From Lentisphaerales bacterium (GTDB lineage: Bacteria > Verrucomicrobiota > Lentisphaeria > Lentisphaerales > Lentisphaeraceae), in the NCBI GenBank assembly GCA_022446985.1, contig JAKVBD010000035.1, forward strand, positions 1 through 54,663: 54,663 bases of DNA, given 5' to 3'. Shown piece after piece: positions 33,690 to 42,343 of the stretch. The stretch's first letter is position 1, and each line of letters begins with the position of its first letter. Both the position numbers and the translations under genes were made by a program. The notes beneath the pieces were generated by a model. It worked only from the letters and a program-made list of their open reading frames with translations, ran no database searches and was not told the origin of the DNA.

Positions 33690-33891
33690 AGTTTTACCCG
33701 ATAAGCTTATTAGTATTGCGCAGATGGTCACATTTATTATACTATAGCATCGTCATTAATTTTAGTAACAATGATATTTTTGACCTTGATTCCTGAAAGC
33801 CTCTTTGTAAGTTACGCTCTTCAATTCGGGTTGACCGGATTTTTGGCACATTGAATACTTTAAATGTTTTAAAATATGGACTCAAATTCTT

Positions 33892-35070
33892 ATGGATGAA
33901 AGCGTCGTTGTAATCGGGAATACCTCTGACAGCCCCTTTGCTATTGATATTGCTCATTATTTTGATCAAATAGTTGATATTTCAGATATAATAGCGCTTA
34001 AAGATTTTCAAAATACGGAATTTTGTCCGCGTTTTATAAGCGATGAAAATGATTTGGAGAATGTTGGTAGTTACCTTAGAGGTAAGACGGTAATTATCGC
34101 TTCAACTTCATGCAGTGAAGGCCGCAATGCGATGGCAATGCGCAATATGATCATTGCCAGAGCAGCTAAAGATAATGGTGCTGAAGAAGTTGTTCTCCTT
34201 GAACCGGATCTTTTCTATAGTTGTCAGGATCGAGGACCTTGCGAAGAGCACTCTTTCTTTCAAGTTGAAAGGTCTCCCAAAGATCGTAAGAAGTTTGATG
34301 GTCAGCCATTTACAGCACTTTTAAATGCCCAGCTGCTAAAACTTTCAGGTGTTGATAGAGTCTTTACTGTGCATAATCACTCAGCTTCAACTCAGGAGTT
34401 GTTTAAAGATCATTTAAGTGGTAAGTTCCACAATCTGGTTCCACATGACCTGTTTGCGCATTATCTGGTAAACTCAGATATTGTCGATTCTTCAAAAATA
34501 GTTCTCTGTGCTCCAGATAAAGGTGCAGCACCATTTGTTGATATGGTTAAAACTGAGCTTGATATCAATAATCCCAGAGTTTTGAAGATGGATAAATCAA
34601 GGTCAGGTGAACGTTCGATTTCTATGGAGCCGTCACATGCATCGGAAATTCGTATAGAGGACGTTAAAGATAAAGACGTCGTGGTATTCGATGACATGGT
34701 GAGGACCGGTACAACTATCGTTGAGTGCTGTAAGCAAATTAAAGAATATGGTGCCCGTAAAATCATTTTCTGTGTGACTCACTTTCACTCTTCTCCAGAG
34801 AGTAGAGAGAAATTAAGCTCTCCATACGTAGATGAGATCGTCACAACGAATACTATTCCTGCCATATTAAATAGAGACACTCAGGGAAGACTTAGGAAGA
34901 AGATCACTGTTCTTAAGTTAGAGATATTGATTGTTAGAAATATTCAAAAGACTCTTGATCTAGATGCTTCTACTAATGATGAAGCAGATCCATATAGTGT
35001 TGATATGTCTTCTAAAAACCCTCGTTGGCGTAAGGAAATGGGGCGTTCCTGGAATAAAAACTACCGCTAA
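33892..35070 (+). CDS. Ribose-phosphate pyrophosphokinase-like protein
   Basis: This 392-residue PRPP-synthetase-type protein has two phosphoribosyltransferase-fold halves, the catalytic region APDKGAAPFVD and the PRPP loop VVVFDDMVRTGTTI. It is longer than the usual enzyme (about 315) and has an unusual N-terminal half (SCSEGRNAMAMRNMIIARAA in place of the standard ribose-phosphate sequence) and a C-terminal extension of about 40 residues. It may be a diverged PRPP synthetase or a paralogue. No ribosome site is clear. A hairpin follows the stop. Confidence 0.8.
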   Translation: MDESVVVIGNTSDSPFAIDIAHYFDQIVDISDIIALKDFQNTEFCPRFISDENDLENVGSYLRGKTVIIASTSCSEGRNAMAMRNMIIARAAKDNGAEEVVLLEPDLFYSCQDRGPCEEHSFFQVERSPKDRKKFDGQPFTALLNAQLLKLSGVDRVFTVHNHSASTQELFKDHLSGKFHNLVPHDLFAHYLVNSDIVDSSKIVLCAPDKGAAPFVDMVKTELDINNPRVLKMDKSRSGERSISMEPSHASEIRIEDVKDKDVVVFDDMVRTGTTIVECCKQIKEYGARKIIFCVTHFHSSPESREKLSSPYVDEIVTTNTIPAILNRDTQGRLRKKITVLKLEILIVRNIQKTLDLDASTNDEADPYSVDMSSKNPRWRKEMGRSWNKNYR

Positions 35071-35080
35071 AAACTCATAG

Positions 35081-35099
35081 TGGGGAAGTTCTTTCCCCA
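35081..35099 (+). terminator. Hairpin after PRPP-synthetase-like gene
   Basis: TGGGGAA (35081-35087) pairs with TTCCCCA (35093-35099) around a 5-nt loop. No pure T run follows, but the next 30 bases are T-rich. Confidence 0.6.
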
Positions 35100-35221
35100 A
35101 GATTATTAAGTTATCTTTCTTTTTCAAAAGTGAGAGAAAATTAGAAAACGCTTTGCATTTCTTTTTCAAAATTGATAATATACCATAAATAACTATTAAT
35201 TTTAAGAAGCGGAATGCTCAG

Positions 35222-36577
35222 ATGTCTAAGATTCTCGTAGTAGATGACGAACTAAGTATAGTTGAAGTACTTAAGACAATTTTAAAGCGCAATGGCTATG
35301 AAGTCATGGCGACTGATAATGGAATTAAAGCGCTTGAACTGCTGAAGAGTGAACAGTTTGAGCTTTTGATAAGTGACATACGCATGAAGCCTATGGACGG
35401 GCTTGAACTTTTGAGTAAGGCAAAAGAGTTTCAGCCGGGACTGTCAGTAATCATGATGACTGCCTATGCGACTATCGAAACTGCGGTAGAGACGATGAAG
35501 TCCGGAGCTTACGATTATGTTTGTAAGCCATTCAAAGTTGATGAGTTACTACTGACGGTAGAGCGCGCTCTCAGCTATCATAAAATTCTCTCTGAAAATC
35601 AGCAGCTGAAGCAAACTCTCAAGACTAAGTATCATTTTGAGAATCTCATTGGTGATAGTGCGCAGATGCAGGAAGTCTACAGTATCATTAAGAAGGTAGC
35701 GAGAACAGATACTACGGTTTTGATAAGAGGTGAGAGTGGTACTGGTAAAGAGTTAGTAAGTAAAGCTATTCACTACTCAAGTGCAAGGTCAGGCAAGCAG
35801 ATTATCGCAGTCAATTGTGCCGCTTTACCAGAGCAACTTTTAGAGTCAGAGTTGTTTGGTTATACCAAAGGCGCTTTCACCGGAGCAGTTGCTGAGAAAG
35901 ATGGTTTATTTGAATCGGCAAATGGCGGGACCATTTTTCTGGATGAAATAGGTTCTATACCGGTTAGTATGCAAATGAAACTATTGAGAGTTCTACAGGA
36001 AAAAACTGTTCGCAAAGTTGGCGGGACTAAAGACTCTGCAGTTGACGTTAGAATTATCGCTGCCACAAATGAAAATCTAGAAGAGATGATTGGTGCAGGT
36101 GCTTTCCGTGAAGATTTGTACTATCGACTCAGTGTTATTCCTGTCGATCTTCCGCCACTGCGTGAAAGAAAGGAAGATATACCCCTTTTAGTTAATCACT
36201 TTGTAAAAGAATTTAATAAAGATGAAGGGGCTCAGGTCGAGATTTTACCTGATTCCATGCGTGCTTTTTTAGCTTATGACTGGCAGGGAAATGTTCGAGA
36301 ATTAGAAAATGTAATTCGTCGTTCGGCGACTTTATGTGATAATCAGATTGTCAATATTCAGGACTTACCGCCAAAAATTCGTGATGCGAGCCCAGAGGAT
36401 CTGGGGATGACAAATGTTGATTACCGTGGACATTCCTTGAAAAGTTACTTAAGAGAAAAAGAAAAAGACTACATAAATAAAGTTTTAGAAGTTGCTGGAG
36501 GCGAAAAAGAGAAAGCAGCTGATATGTTGGGCATCAGTTTAGCTACTTTTTATCGAAAATTTGAACATGGTGACTAA
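35222..36577 (+). CDS. Sigma-54-dependent response regulator (NtrC family)
   Basis: This 451-residue regulator has three domains. The receiver domain has phospho-acceptor Asp52 (SDIRMKPMDG) and a Lys in CKPFKVDEL. The AAA+ domain has Walker A GESGTGKE, the sigma-54 contact loop GAFTGA, GGTIFLDEIG and R-finger region YYRLSV. The C-terminal Fis-type helix-turn-helix is AADMLGISLATFYRKFEHG. It activates RpoN promoters after phosphorylation. No sensor kinase gene is adjacent. It is followed 5 bases later by a lipoprotein gene and then greA, suggesting an operon. Confidence 0.95.
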   Translation: MSKILVVDDELSIVEVLKTILKRNGYEVMATDNGIKALELLKSEQFELLISDIRMKPMDGLELLSKAKEFQPGLSVIMMTAYATIETAVETMKSGAYDYVCKPFKVDELLLTVERALSYHKILSENQQLKQTLKTKYHFENLIGDSAQMQEVYSIIKKVARTDTTVLIRGESGTGKELVSKAIHYSSARSGKQIIAVNCAALPEQLLESELFGYTKGAFTGAVAEKDGLFESANGGTIFLDEIGSIPVSMQMKLLRVLQEKTVRKVGGTKDSAVDVRIIAATNENLEEMIGAGAFREDLYYRLSVIPVDLPPLRERKEDIPLLVNHFVKEFNKDEGAQVEILPDSMRAFLAYDWQGNVRELENVIRRSATLCDNQIVNIQDLPPKIRDASPEDLGMTNVDYRGHSLKSYLREKEKDYINKVLEVAGGEKEKAADMLGISLATFYRKFEHGD

Positions 36578-36582
36578 CCCCA

Positions 36583-37065
36583 ATGAAAAAGTTTTACCTG
36601 CTTGTTTTGTCATTACTGACTCTTGTTAGTTGTGAGTCTCAGAAATTGCCACCGGAGGTTGTTGAATCTCTTGTTACAATTCACTCGATTGATAATACAG
36701 GGATGAAGACAAAACTTTTGACTCCTATAGTTGTTGACGGAAGGACTATTTACGTCAATAAAATTCCACTTCTGACAAATCATGACATGATGGGCTGTGA
36801 GATATTTCAGTACCGTGAAGAGGAATATGGCCTTGAGTTTCTTTTGACAGATAAAGGACGTATTTCCTGGCAGCAGGAAGCTGTTTCTCACAAAGGTACA
36901 ACAGGTGTTTTAGTCATAGGTGGTCAATTCAAATGCTTTATGAAATTTGGTCGTCAAATAGGCGGTTATAATGTCAAAATAGCAGCACCATTGACGAAAG
37001 AAGAAGCTGAAGAAATTTCAAAAAATATTACGCGTAATTATATAGCGATAAAGGAAAGATCATGA
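36583..37065 (+). CDS. Lipoprotein with SecD P1-head-like domain
   Basis: This 160-residue protein has a lipoprotein signal (FYLLVLSLLTLVSC, lipobox LVSC). The C-terminal half (YGLEFLLTDKGRISWQQEAV, then GVLVIGGQFKCFMKFGRQIG, then APLTKEEAEEISKNI) follows the pattern of the SecDF periplasmic P1-head subdomain. That pattern is a TDEG-like strand-helix, a VLDGKVISAP-like strand and a FTxEEAxxLA helix. There is no membrane transport part. It may bind protein substrates or partners at the membrane. The gene overlaps greA by 4 bases. The similarity is by eye. Confidence 0.55.
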   Translation: MKKFYLLVLSLLTLVSCESQKLPPEVVESLVTIHSIDNTGMKTKLLTPIVVDGRTIYVNKIPLLTNHDMMGCEIFQYREEEYGLEFLLTDKGRISWQQEAVSHKGTTGVLVIGGQFKCFMKFGRQIGGYNVKIAAPLTKEEAEEISKNITRNYIAIKERS

Positions 37066-39170
37066 CAAGTGTTGAGTCTTTGGAATCAGCCCTTTTAGAA
37101 TGCTCAGAATCAAAATCATTTGATAAAGTTATTGAAGCTGTTTCTGGTATTTTAGATAAAGATAAAGCTCTATTCACAAAGTGCCTCGTAGATGGCAGCG
37201 CACTGGCTTTTGATGATGTAAACAACATCACTAAAGAAGGAGTCGTTGCCGCACGCTTAATTTGCAGTAAAGGCGCTGCCCCTACAAAGCTTCGTGACTA
37301 TATGGCAAATGCCGCTAGAAAGGTATTTTCATCTTACCCAGATCCTGCAGGATTAGTCGATGCTCTTGGTTGCAATAAGAATGATATTGAGCCAGAAATT
37401 ATCGGTGGTAACTGGTTGATGCTGTGCTTACTTCTTGATGAATTCTCAGATTCATCACTGCTAGAGAATAAGGCCGTGAAACTACCTCTTTACTGCTACT
37501 CACAAAAGTACGGTTTTGGTCAAGTAACAGAAGTGGATCCTTACAGTGACCTGATTGTAACTCAGTTTAAGATTAAGCAGGAATTGACGCTTCAGGCATT
37601 TGTCAGCAGCTGTAAAATTGTACAGCCTGGAACTTTGGCTGAAGACTTGTTAGCACATAAAAAGTATGAGATAAATAAAGTTTTATCCGCTGACCTTGCC
37701 ACTGAACTAGAGGGTTATATTTGCCCACCAGTTAAATTTAATCAGGCTATGTTAACTCGTATCCTTATGCCAAAGTACTTAAAGTCAGTCAAGGCTTTTG
37801 AGACTTGGTATAGAAGAAAGACTTTAGCAACGGCAGCTCCTAGTAAGACTGCAGCTGCTGGCGAAAGAAACTGGGGTAACTCCAGAAGTTTAGCTGAATT
37901 GCAGGATCACCTTCCGGATTCACCGATAACTCCAGATGAAGAGCAGAAGCAGAACTTGATGAAAATTTTCAAATTTGCTTCAGGTAAACCACTTCAGGTT
38001 CAACTTTACTCAGAGCTAATCTGTCTTCTTTGGGATCTTTGTACTGATAAATCCAGTATGAAAGAGATCGTCGAAGCGACTTGTGAAGAAGCTATGGTTT
38101 GGAAGAACAAAGAAGAGTTTGTCACGGTTACCGATAAGATGATGGCAAAGCACCTTAACTCCTGGTTCCACGTTACTCTTGCAGGTAAAGGGGCAGATTG
38201 GTTGGTAGCGAACTGTCTAGAATTACCATTTAAGTACTGGAGCTACATGGAAAAAGCTCTTGACAGCGTCGATGCATTAGATGGTTTGACAGATGCTGTT
38301 TGCAAGCAGATTAAGACTGGTACAATTGCAGCTGATCCACTGATGTGGATGTGGCAAACGTATAAAAATGATCACGATTTCCTTTACGAAAAAATGGGTA
38401 ACCCAGCCCTGATCATTCGTAGTCTTGGTAGAGAAGTTCGCGGTAACTATATCAAAGCCAGCAAAGACCTTAGAAAGCTATTGCTAGAGAAAGATGAGTT
38501 CCAACAATTCATTATGGATAATGGTACAGATACGGGTATCAGTGCTTTAGTTAGTGCAGTTAGAAGTATGACCAGTCTGGATGGTGGTGAGAAGCAGAGT
38601 CTTCTTGTTAGAATTACCAGACTTTATCCAGATGCTAAGCGTCTTGTTGAGAATCGCAAGGTTGAAGTTAAAGTTGGCGATATGGATAAACTTACTTCTG
38701 TTCGTTCTTATGTTGAAAAACAGGAAGAGCTTACAGAGATTATCAATAAGCATATCCCTGAAAATACAGAAGCTATCGCTACTGCCCGCGATTATGGCGA
38801 CCTTCGTGAGAACTTCGAATTCAAAGCCGCTAAGGACAGGCAGAAGTTGCTTCTTTCACGTAGAAGTGAATTGGAAACAATGCTGGACGAAGTTAAAGCT
38901 ACAGACTTTACTGAATTTACAGTTAAAGACAGAGCGATTGTTGGTTCTGCTGTAACAATTGAAGGCAAATCTACAGATACATACACTATTCTTGGTATGT
39001 GGGATAGTAATCCAGATAAGCTTTATCTTTCATTTGAAACACCAATGGCTAAGCTACTTCTTGGTAGACAGGTTGGTGATGAGATTGAACTTCCAAGTGG
39101 TGAATCCGCTAAGATTAAAGAGATCTCAGCTCTTCCGGCAGACTTAATGAAATTCCTGGCCGGGAAGTAA
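37062..39170 (+). CDS. greA: GreA transcription elongation factor with long N-terminal extension
   Basis: The last 160 residues are a GreA/GreB cleavage factor. The coiled-coil tip ARDYGDLRENFEFKAAKDRQ carries the two acidic residues (D, E) needed to stimulate RNA polymerase transcript cleavage. A C-terminal globular domain (VGDEIELPSGESAKIKEI) follows. The first 540 residues form a large helical extension not found in ordinary GreA (about 158 aa). GreA of similar size is known in chlamydiae, so this is a PVC trait. A strong terminator follows the stop. Confidence 0.9.
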   Translation: MTSVESLESALLECSESKSFDKVIEAVSGILDKDKALFTKCLVDGSALAFDDVNNITKEGVVAARLICSKGAAPTKLRDYMANAARKVFSSYPDPAGLVDALGCNKNDIEPEIIGGNWLMLCLLLDEFSDSSLLENKAVKLPLYCYSQKYGFGQVTEVDPYSDLIVTQFKIKQELTLQAFVSSCKIVQPGTLAEDLLAHKKYEINKVLSADLATELEGYICPPVKFNQAMLTRILMPKYLKSVKAFETWYRRKTLATAAPSKTAAAGERNWGNSRSLAELQDHLPDSPITPDEEQKQNLMKIFKFASGKPLQVQLYSELICLLWDLCTDKSSMKEIVEATCEEAMVWKNKEEFVTVTDKMMAKHLNSWFHVTLAGKGADWLVANCLELPFKYWSYMEKALDSVDALDGLTDAVCKQIKTGTIAADPLMWMWQTYKNDHDFLYEKMGNPALIIRSLGREVRGNYIKASKDLRKLLLEKDEFQQFIMDNGTDTGISALVSAVRSMTSLDGGEKQSLLVRITRLYPDAKRLVENRKVEVKVGDMDKLTSVRSYVEKQEELTEIINKHIPENTEAIATARDYGDLRENFEFKAAKDRQKLLLSRRSELETMLDEVKATDFTEFTVKDRAIVGSAVTIEGKSTDTYTILGMWDSNPDKLYLSFETPMAKLLLGRQVGDEIELPSGESAKIKEISALPADLMKFLAGK

Positions 39171-39177
39171 ATTTTAA

Positions 39178-39199
39178 AGCGCCTTCGGGCGCTTTTTTT
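39178..39199 (+). terminator. Terminator after greA
   Basis: AGCGCC and GGCGCT pair around a TTCG tetraloop (39178-39193) and a T run follows. The next start codon is at 39204, just past the T run. Confidence 0.93.
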
Positions 39200-39203
39200 C
39201 TTT

Positions 39204-39752
39204 ATGTCTAAAGTAGTTCATCTTATCGGCTGGGCGACACTCTTGGGCTTTGGGCTCTCGGGTCTTCTTTTATACTACTTCTTCCTTTCAGATGATATCC
39301 TTCGAGTCTTCCTCGATGGCAGTAATTACCCTACACAGTTGCTATATGGCTTGGCATATGGCTTAGTTTCAGCTGTTTTCATTTCTTACTTTACACAGAT
39401 TCCCTTCCTTAAAAAAGATTGCCAGCGTTACACAGACATGATTAAGGGATTGAATCTAACTCCTGTGGCGATTTTCTTTTTATCTTTATGTGCGGGAGTT
39501 GGGGAAGAACTTTTCTTCAGGGTGGCACTTCAGCCTCATTGGGGGATTGGGATAACCTCAGTAATATTTGTTGCTATACATGGCTATCTCAATCCAAAGA
39601 GGCCGGTTTTCCTGTATGGACTTGTTATGGTGATAGTCGTCGCGGGCATTGGCTGGCTTTATGAGAAGCATGGTTTTTGGAGTGCGGCTTCAGCTCATTT
39701 TATGATCGACTTCTATCTCTTTCAGTTCATCAGTAAGCAGATTTCGGAATAA
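39204..39752 (+). CDS. CPBP family intramembrane metalloprotease
   Basis: This 182-residue membrane protein has the CPBP/Abi motifs: EELFFR (Glu pair and Arg, motif 1), FVAIHG (His, motif 2) and AASAHFMIDF (His, motif 3). These form the zinc site of type II CAAX-prenyl-endopeptidase-like proteases. There are about five or six membrane helices. In bacteria such proteins are linked to bacteriocin immunity or protein maturation, but the target is not evident here. The start follows directly on the greA terminator T run without a ribosome site. Confidence 0.85.
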   Translation: MSKVVHLIGWATLLGFGLSGLLLYYFFLSDDILRVFLDGSNYPTQLLYGLAYGLVSAVFISYFTQIPFLKKDCQRYTDMIKGLNLTPVAIFFLSLCAGVGEELFFRVALQPHWGIGITSVIFVAIHGYLNPKRPVFLYGLVMVIVVAGIGWLYEKHGFWSAASAHFMIDFYLFQFISKQISE

Positions 39753-39825
39753 TTAACTCTGCATTTGTCAAATCCTGCTTATTTTTTAGTAACTTATACT
39801 ATTGAGATGTAAAAATCAGGATTTT

Positions 39826-40413
39826 ATGAAACAAGCTCTTTTAGTATTCCTAAGCCTTTTCTTTATGGCGTTAATCTGCCCGGCGGCAGAGCCTGTCATC
39901 GCAAGAACAGTTTTAAACATTCCAGAAGTTGGGAAAATGCCCAATTCCATAGCGGTTAGTTTACCGGGTGGTCACAATTTTAGTTTTGACGCCAAAAAAT
40001 GTATTATGACTGCAGCTTGGAAAGGAGATTTTTTAGATCGTTCAGAAGATCTGTATAATGGTGGTGAGGGCGCTAAGATTGCGGGTGAGTTGACTTATTA
40101 TAATAGAGATCATTTTCCCATTATTGAGCCAGCTAAAGGTCAGCCAAAGTTTCAGGGCTATAGAATTTTTAATGGCTTTCCTACCTTTATTTATTCGACT
40201 GGGCTTACAAAAGTGAAAGTGCGTTATGCTGTGAAAGATGGGAAGTTGATTCAAAGCTTTCTGATAGTAAATACCAACTATGTAAAATATAAAAAAGCTT
40301 CAGGTCAAAAGTTAAGTTCTTTAGATGGAACTGACTTCAAAGAAGATATTGCTGAAAAGACTCAGCAGCCGGGTAAATTAATGTTGGTCTTTGATTTTGT
40401 GGTGGGTGAATGA
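39826..40413 (+). CDS. Secreted protein, partner of the downstream beta-propeller protein
   Basis: This 195-residue exported protein has a signal peptide (LLVFLSLFFMALICPAAE, cleavage after PAA likely). ATG 39826 follows CAGGA and is preferred over the upstream start at 39802. The region HNFSFDAKKCIMTAAWKGDF, LDRSEDLYNGG resembles the N-terminal domain found in large planctomycete heme/sorbosone-dehydrogenase-like proteins. Its stop overlaps the start of the beta-propeller gene by 4 bases, so the pair may be a split form of that architecture. Function is unknown. Confidence 0.6.
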   Translation: MKQALLVFLSLFFMALICPAAEPVIARTVLNIPEVGKMPNSIAVSLPGGHNFSFDAKKCIMTAAWKGDFLDRSEDLYNGGEGAKIAGELTYYNRDHFPIIEPAKGQPKFQGYRIFNGFPTFIYSTGLTKVKVRYAVKDGKLIQSFLIVNTNYVKYKKASGQKLSSLDGTDFKEDIAEKTQQPGKLMLVFDFVVGE

Positions 40414-41798
40414 AAGCTGTAATTTTATCATTTTTTCTAAGTCTCTCTATATGGGCAGAACCTTATACTCTCCAGAAAATATCTGCACCGGAAGGAGTTG
40501 AGTTGTCTTTAGGAGGTTTGTGTTTGGACCATTCTGGAGGTGTCGTCGTATCTACAAGGAGTGGTGAGATTTGGAATCTTCAGGCAGATAAGTGGCGCAA
40601 ACTGGCCAGTGGTTTGCAGGAGCCCATGGCATTGGTGCAGAGTTGGCGTGAGGGGGAATACTTTGCTTTGCAGCGAGCCGAATTGACCAAGATGGTTGAT
40701 GAAGACAATAACGGTTCATTTGATTTATTTGAAAGCTTTGCTCAAGGCTGGGAGTTTACCGGCAATAAAAATGACTTTGCTATGGCCTTGACGGCTGATA
40801 CCGAGGGTAACTTTTATGCAGGAATTTCTTTGTCTCTGACTGACGATGGTTTTGCAAATGCGCATGTTAAGAATCGAGGTTTGATTTATAAGGTCGACTA
40901 TATTGGCGAAAAGTCAGTTTTTGCGAGTGGAGCTTATAAGCCGGTCGGGGCGGTATTTAATAGCACCGGTGAGCTTTTTGTAAGTGAAAACCAGGGCGGT
41001 TACATAGCGGCTAACTGTGTTTTTCATGTAGAAGAAGGAGACTTTCTTGGCAATCCATTGAGCCTTTCAGCAGATTTATCAAAACAGCAAGCTTTGGCTT
41101 CTATCATGAGGAAAAGCGGATTAGATAGAATTAAAGAATTTGATAAGATTCGAAAAAGACCGGCGTTTTATCTACCTGAGAATTTTTCGGCTTCGGGAAT
41201 GAGCTTCGATACAACAGAAGGAAAGTTTGGAGCGTATGCCGGTCAGCTCTTTCTTGCAGATTTTGATAATGGGCTTATTTCTCGTGCATCTCTGGAGAAA
41301 ATCAACGGTGTTTATCAAGGAGCCGTTTTTTCATTTATGGAGGATGAAAACTTAAGTGCGCTGAGGCTGCTTTTTAATGATGACGGTGAGCTTTATGTCG
41401 GTAAAGGTGGAGCCGGTTGTTGTGCCGGAAATGGCCTGTATAAGATTAGTTGGAATAAAAAGTCAGTTTTTGATGTTCATAGTATTCATTTGACAAAGGA
41501 TGGCTTCAAGCTTGTTTTTACTTCTCCGGTTAATAAAGAAAAGCTTCAGAAACGGATCTCTATGAAATCATTTTCATATGAATATACTGCTAAGATAAAT
41601 GCTGCTAAGCTGGATGAGAAAGAGCATGTAATCAGTTCCTTTGCAGTTTCAGATAATGGTTTACAAGTTGAGTTTAAGTTCGATGGACTGCAAAAAGGTA
41701 AAGTTTATCAGATTGACTATACTGGAGTTGAAGGCATAAACGGCGAGACACCTAATTTCACTCGTGCTTACTATACTTTAAATGAACTCTTAGATTAA
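40410..41798 (+). CDS. Secreted beta-propeller protein (glucose/sorbosone dehydrogenase-like)
   Basis: This 462-residue exported protein has signal peptide MKAVILSFFLSLSIWA. A six-bladed propeller-like body (LSLGGLCLDHSGGVVVSTRS, GLQEPMALVQSW, GEYFALQRAELTKMVDEDNN, VGAVFNSTGELFVSENQGG, LRLLFNDDGELYVGKGGAGC) is typical of PVC-type sugar-dehydrogenase-like proteins. The C-terminal 110 residues form a beta-rich module. No heme CxxCH motif is present. It may oxidise or bind a carbohydrate, together with the upstream secreted protein. It is convergent with the GGCT-like gene, overlapping by 4 bases. Confidence 0.75.
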   Translation: MKAVILSFFLSLSIWAEPYTLQKISAPEGVELSLGGLCLDHSGGVVVSTRSGEIWNLQADKWRKLASGLQEPMALVQSWREGEYFALQRAELTKMVDEDNNGSFDLFESFAQGWEFTGNKNDFAMALTADTEGNFYAGISLSLTDDGFANAHVKNRGLIYKVDYIGEKSVFASGAYKPVGAVFNSTGELFVSENQGGYIAANCVFHVEEGDFLGNPLSLSADLSKQQALASIMRKSGLDRIKEFDKIRKRPAFYLPENFSASGMSFDTTEGKFGAYAGQLFLADFDNGLISRASLEKINGVYQGAVFSFMEDENLSALRLLFNDDGELYVGKGGAGCCAGNGLYKISWNKKSVFDVHSIHLTKDGFKLVFTSPVNKEKLQKRISMKSFSYEYTAKINAAKLDEKEHVISSFAVSDNGLQVEFKFDGLQKGKVYQIDYTGVEGINGETPNFTRAYYTLNELLD

Positions 41799-42172
41799 AA
41801 CTTTCCAGATTCTATGTAGTCTTTTTCATTTACAGCCTGGATGTATTCATATGTCCAGGCGTCCACAGTTCCAAAGCTGGTGCAGACTGGAATTGCAACG
41901 CGGCGGTATTCATGTGGAGCTGGGCTATTTTGACTACAGCCTTCATACTCGTCTAATCGTTCAATGATAGATGAATCGGTAATTTTATAGAGTTCACCAT
42001 AAACGGTATTCGCGGAATCGAGCTTAAGGCCGGGATAATAACTTACGAGATACAGTTTGCCAGAAATCTGCACATCTTCCAAATAGGTAGTTTTTAAATT
42101 CATCAAGTGTTTAAGTGGCGAGTTTTTACCTCTTTTTAAGGTGCCATATACAAAAAGAAAATCTGAATTCAT
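41795..42172 (-). CDS. Gamma-glutamylcyclotransferase-like (AIG2) protein
   Basis: This 125-residue GGCT-fold protein has the substrate loop VYGTLKRGK near residue 8 and the catalytic Glu in RLDEYEGC near 75. Such enzymes release 5-oxoproline from gamma-glutamyl peptides or amines. It is a single gene convergent with the propeller gene. Confidence 0.88.
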   Translation of the reverse strand: MNSDFLFVYGTLKRGKNSPLKHLMNLKTTYLEDVQISGKLYLVSYYPGLKLDSANTVYGELYKITDSSIIERLDEYEGCSQNSPAPHEYRRVAIPVCTSFGTVDAWTYEYIQAVNEKDYIESGKF

Positions 42173-42343
42173 GTCTACTCTTTTGAAGTTTTGTCTTAAA
42201 AAGAAGGTTTTGTGCTACTAATTTAAAGTAATCTTCAAGTTTTACTTATACTTCAACAGTAAATTTACTGAACTAATATTAGGTCTCGCATGTAGTGCTA
42301 TATTATTTTATAATTTAGTGCGTAGTAAATCACTTGGTAATTT

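Noticed and set aside
33742..33969. 75-codon minus-strand frame before the PRPP-synthetase-like gene
   Set aside because: It overlaps the start of a clear gene on the other strand and shows no family features.
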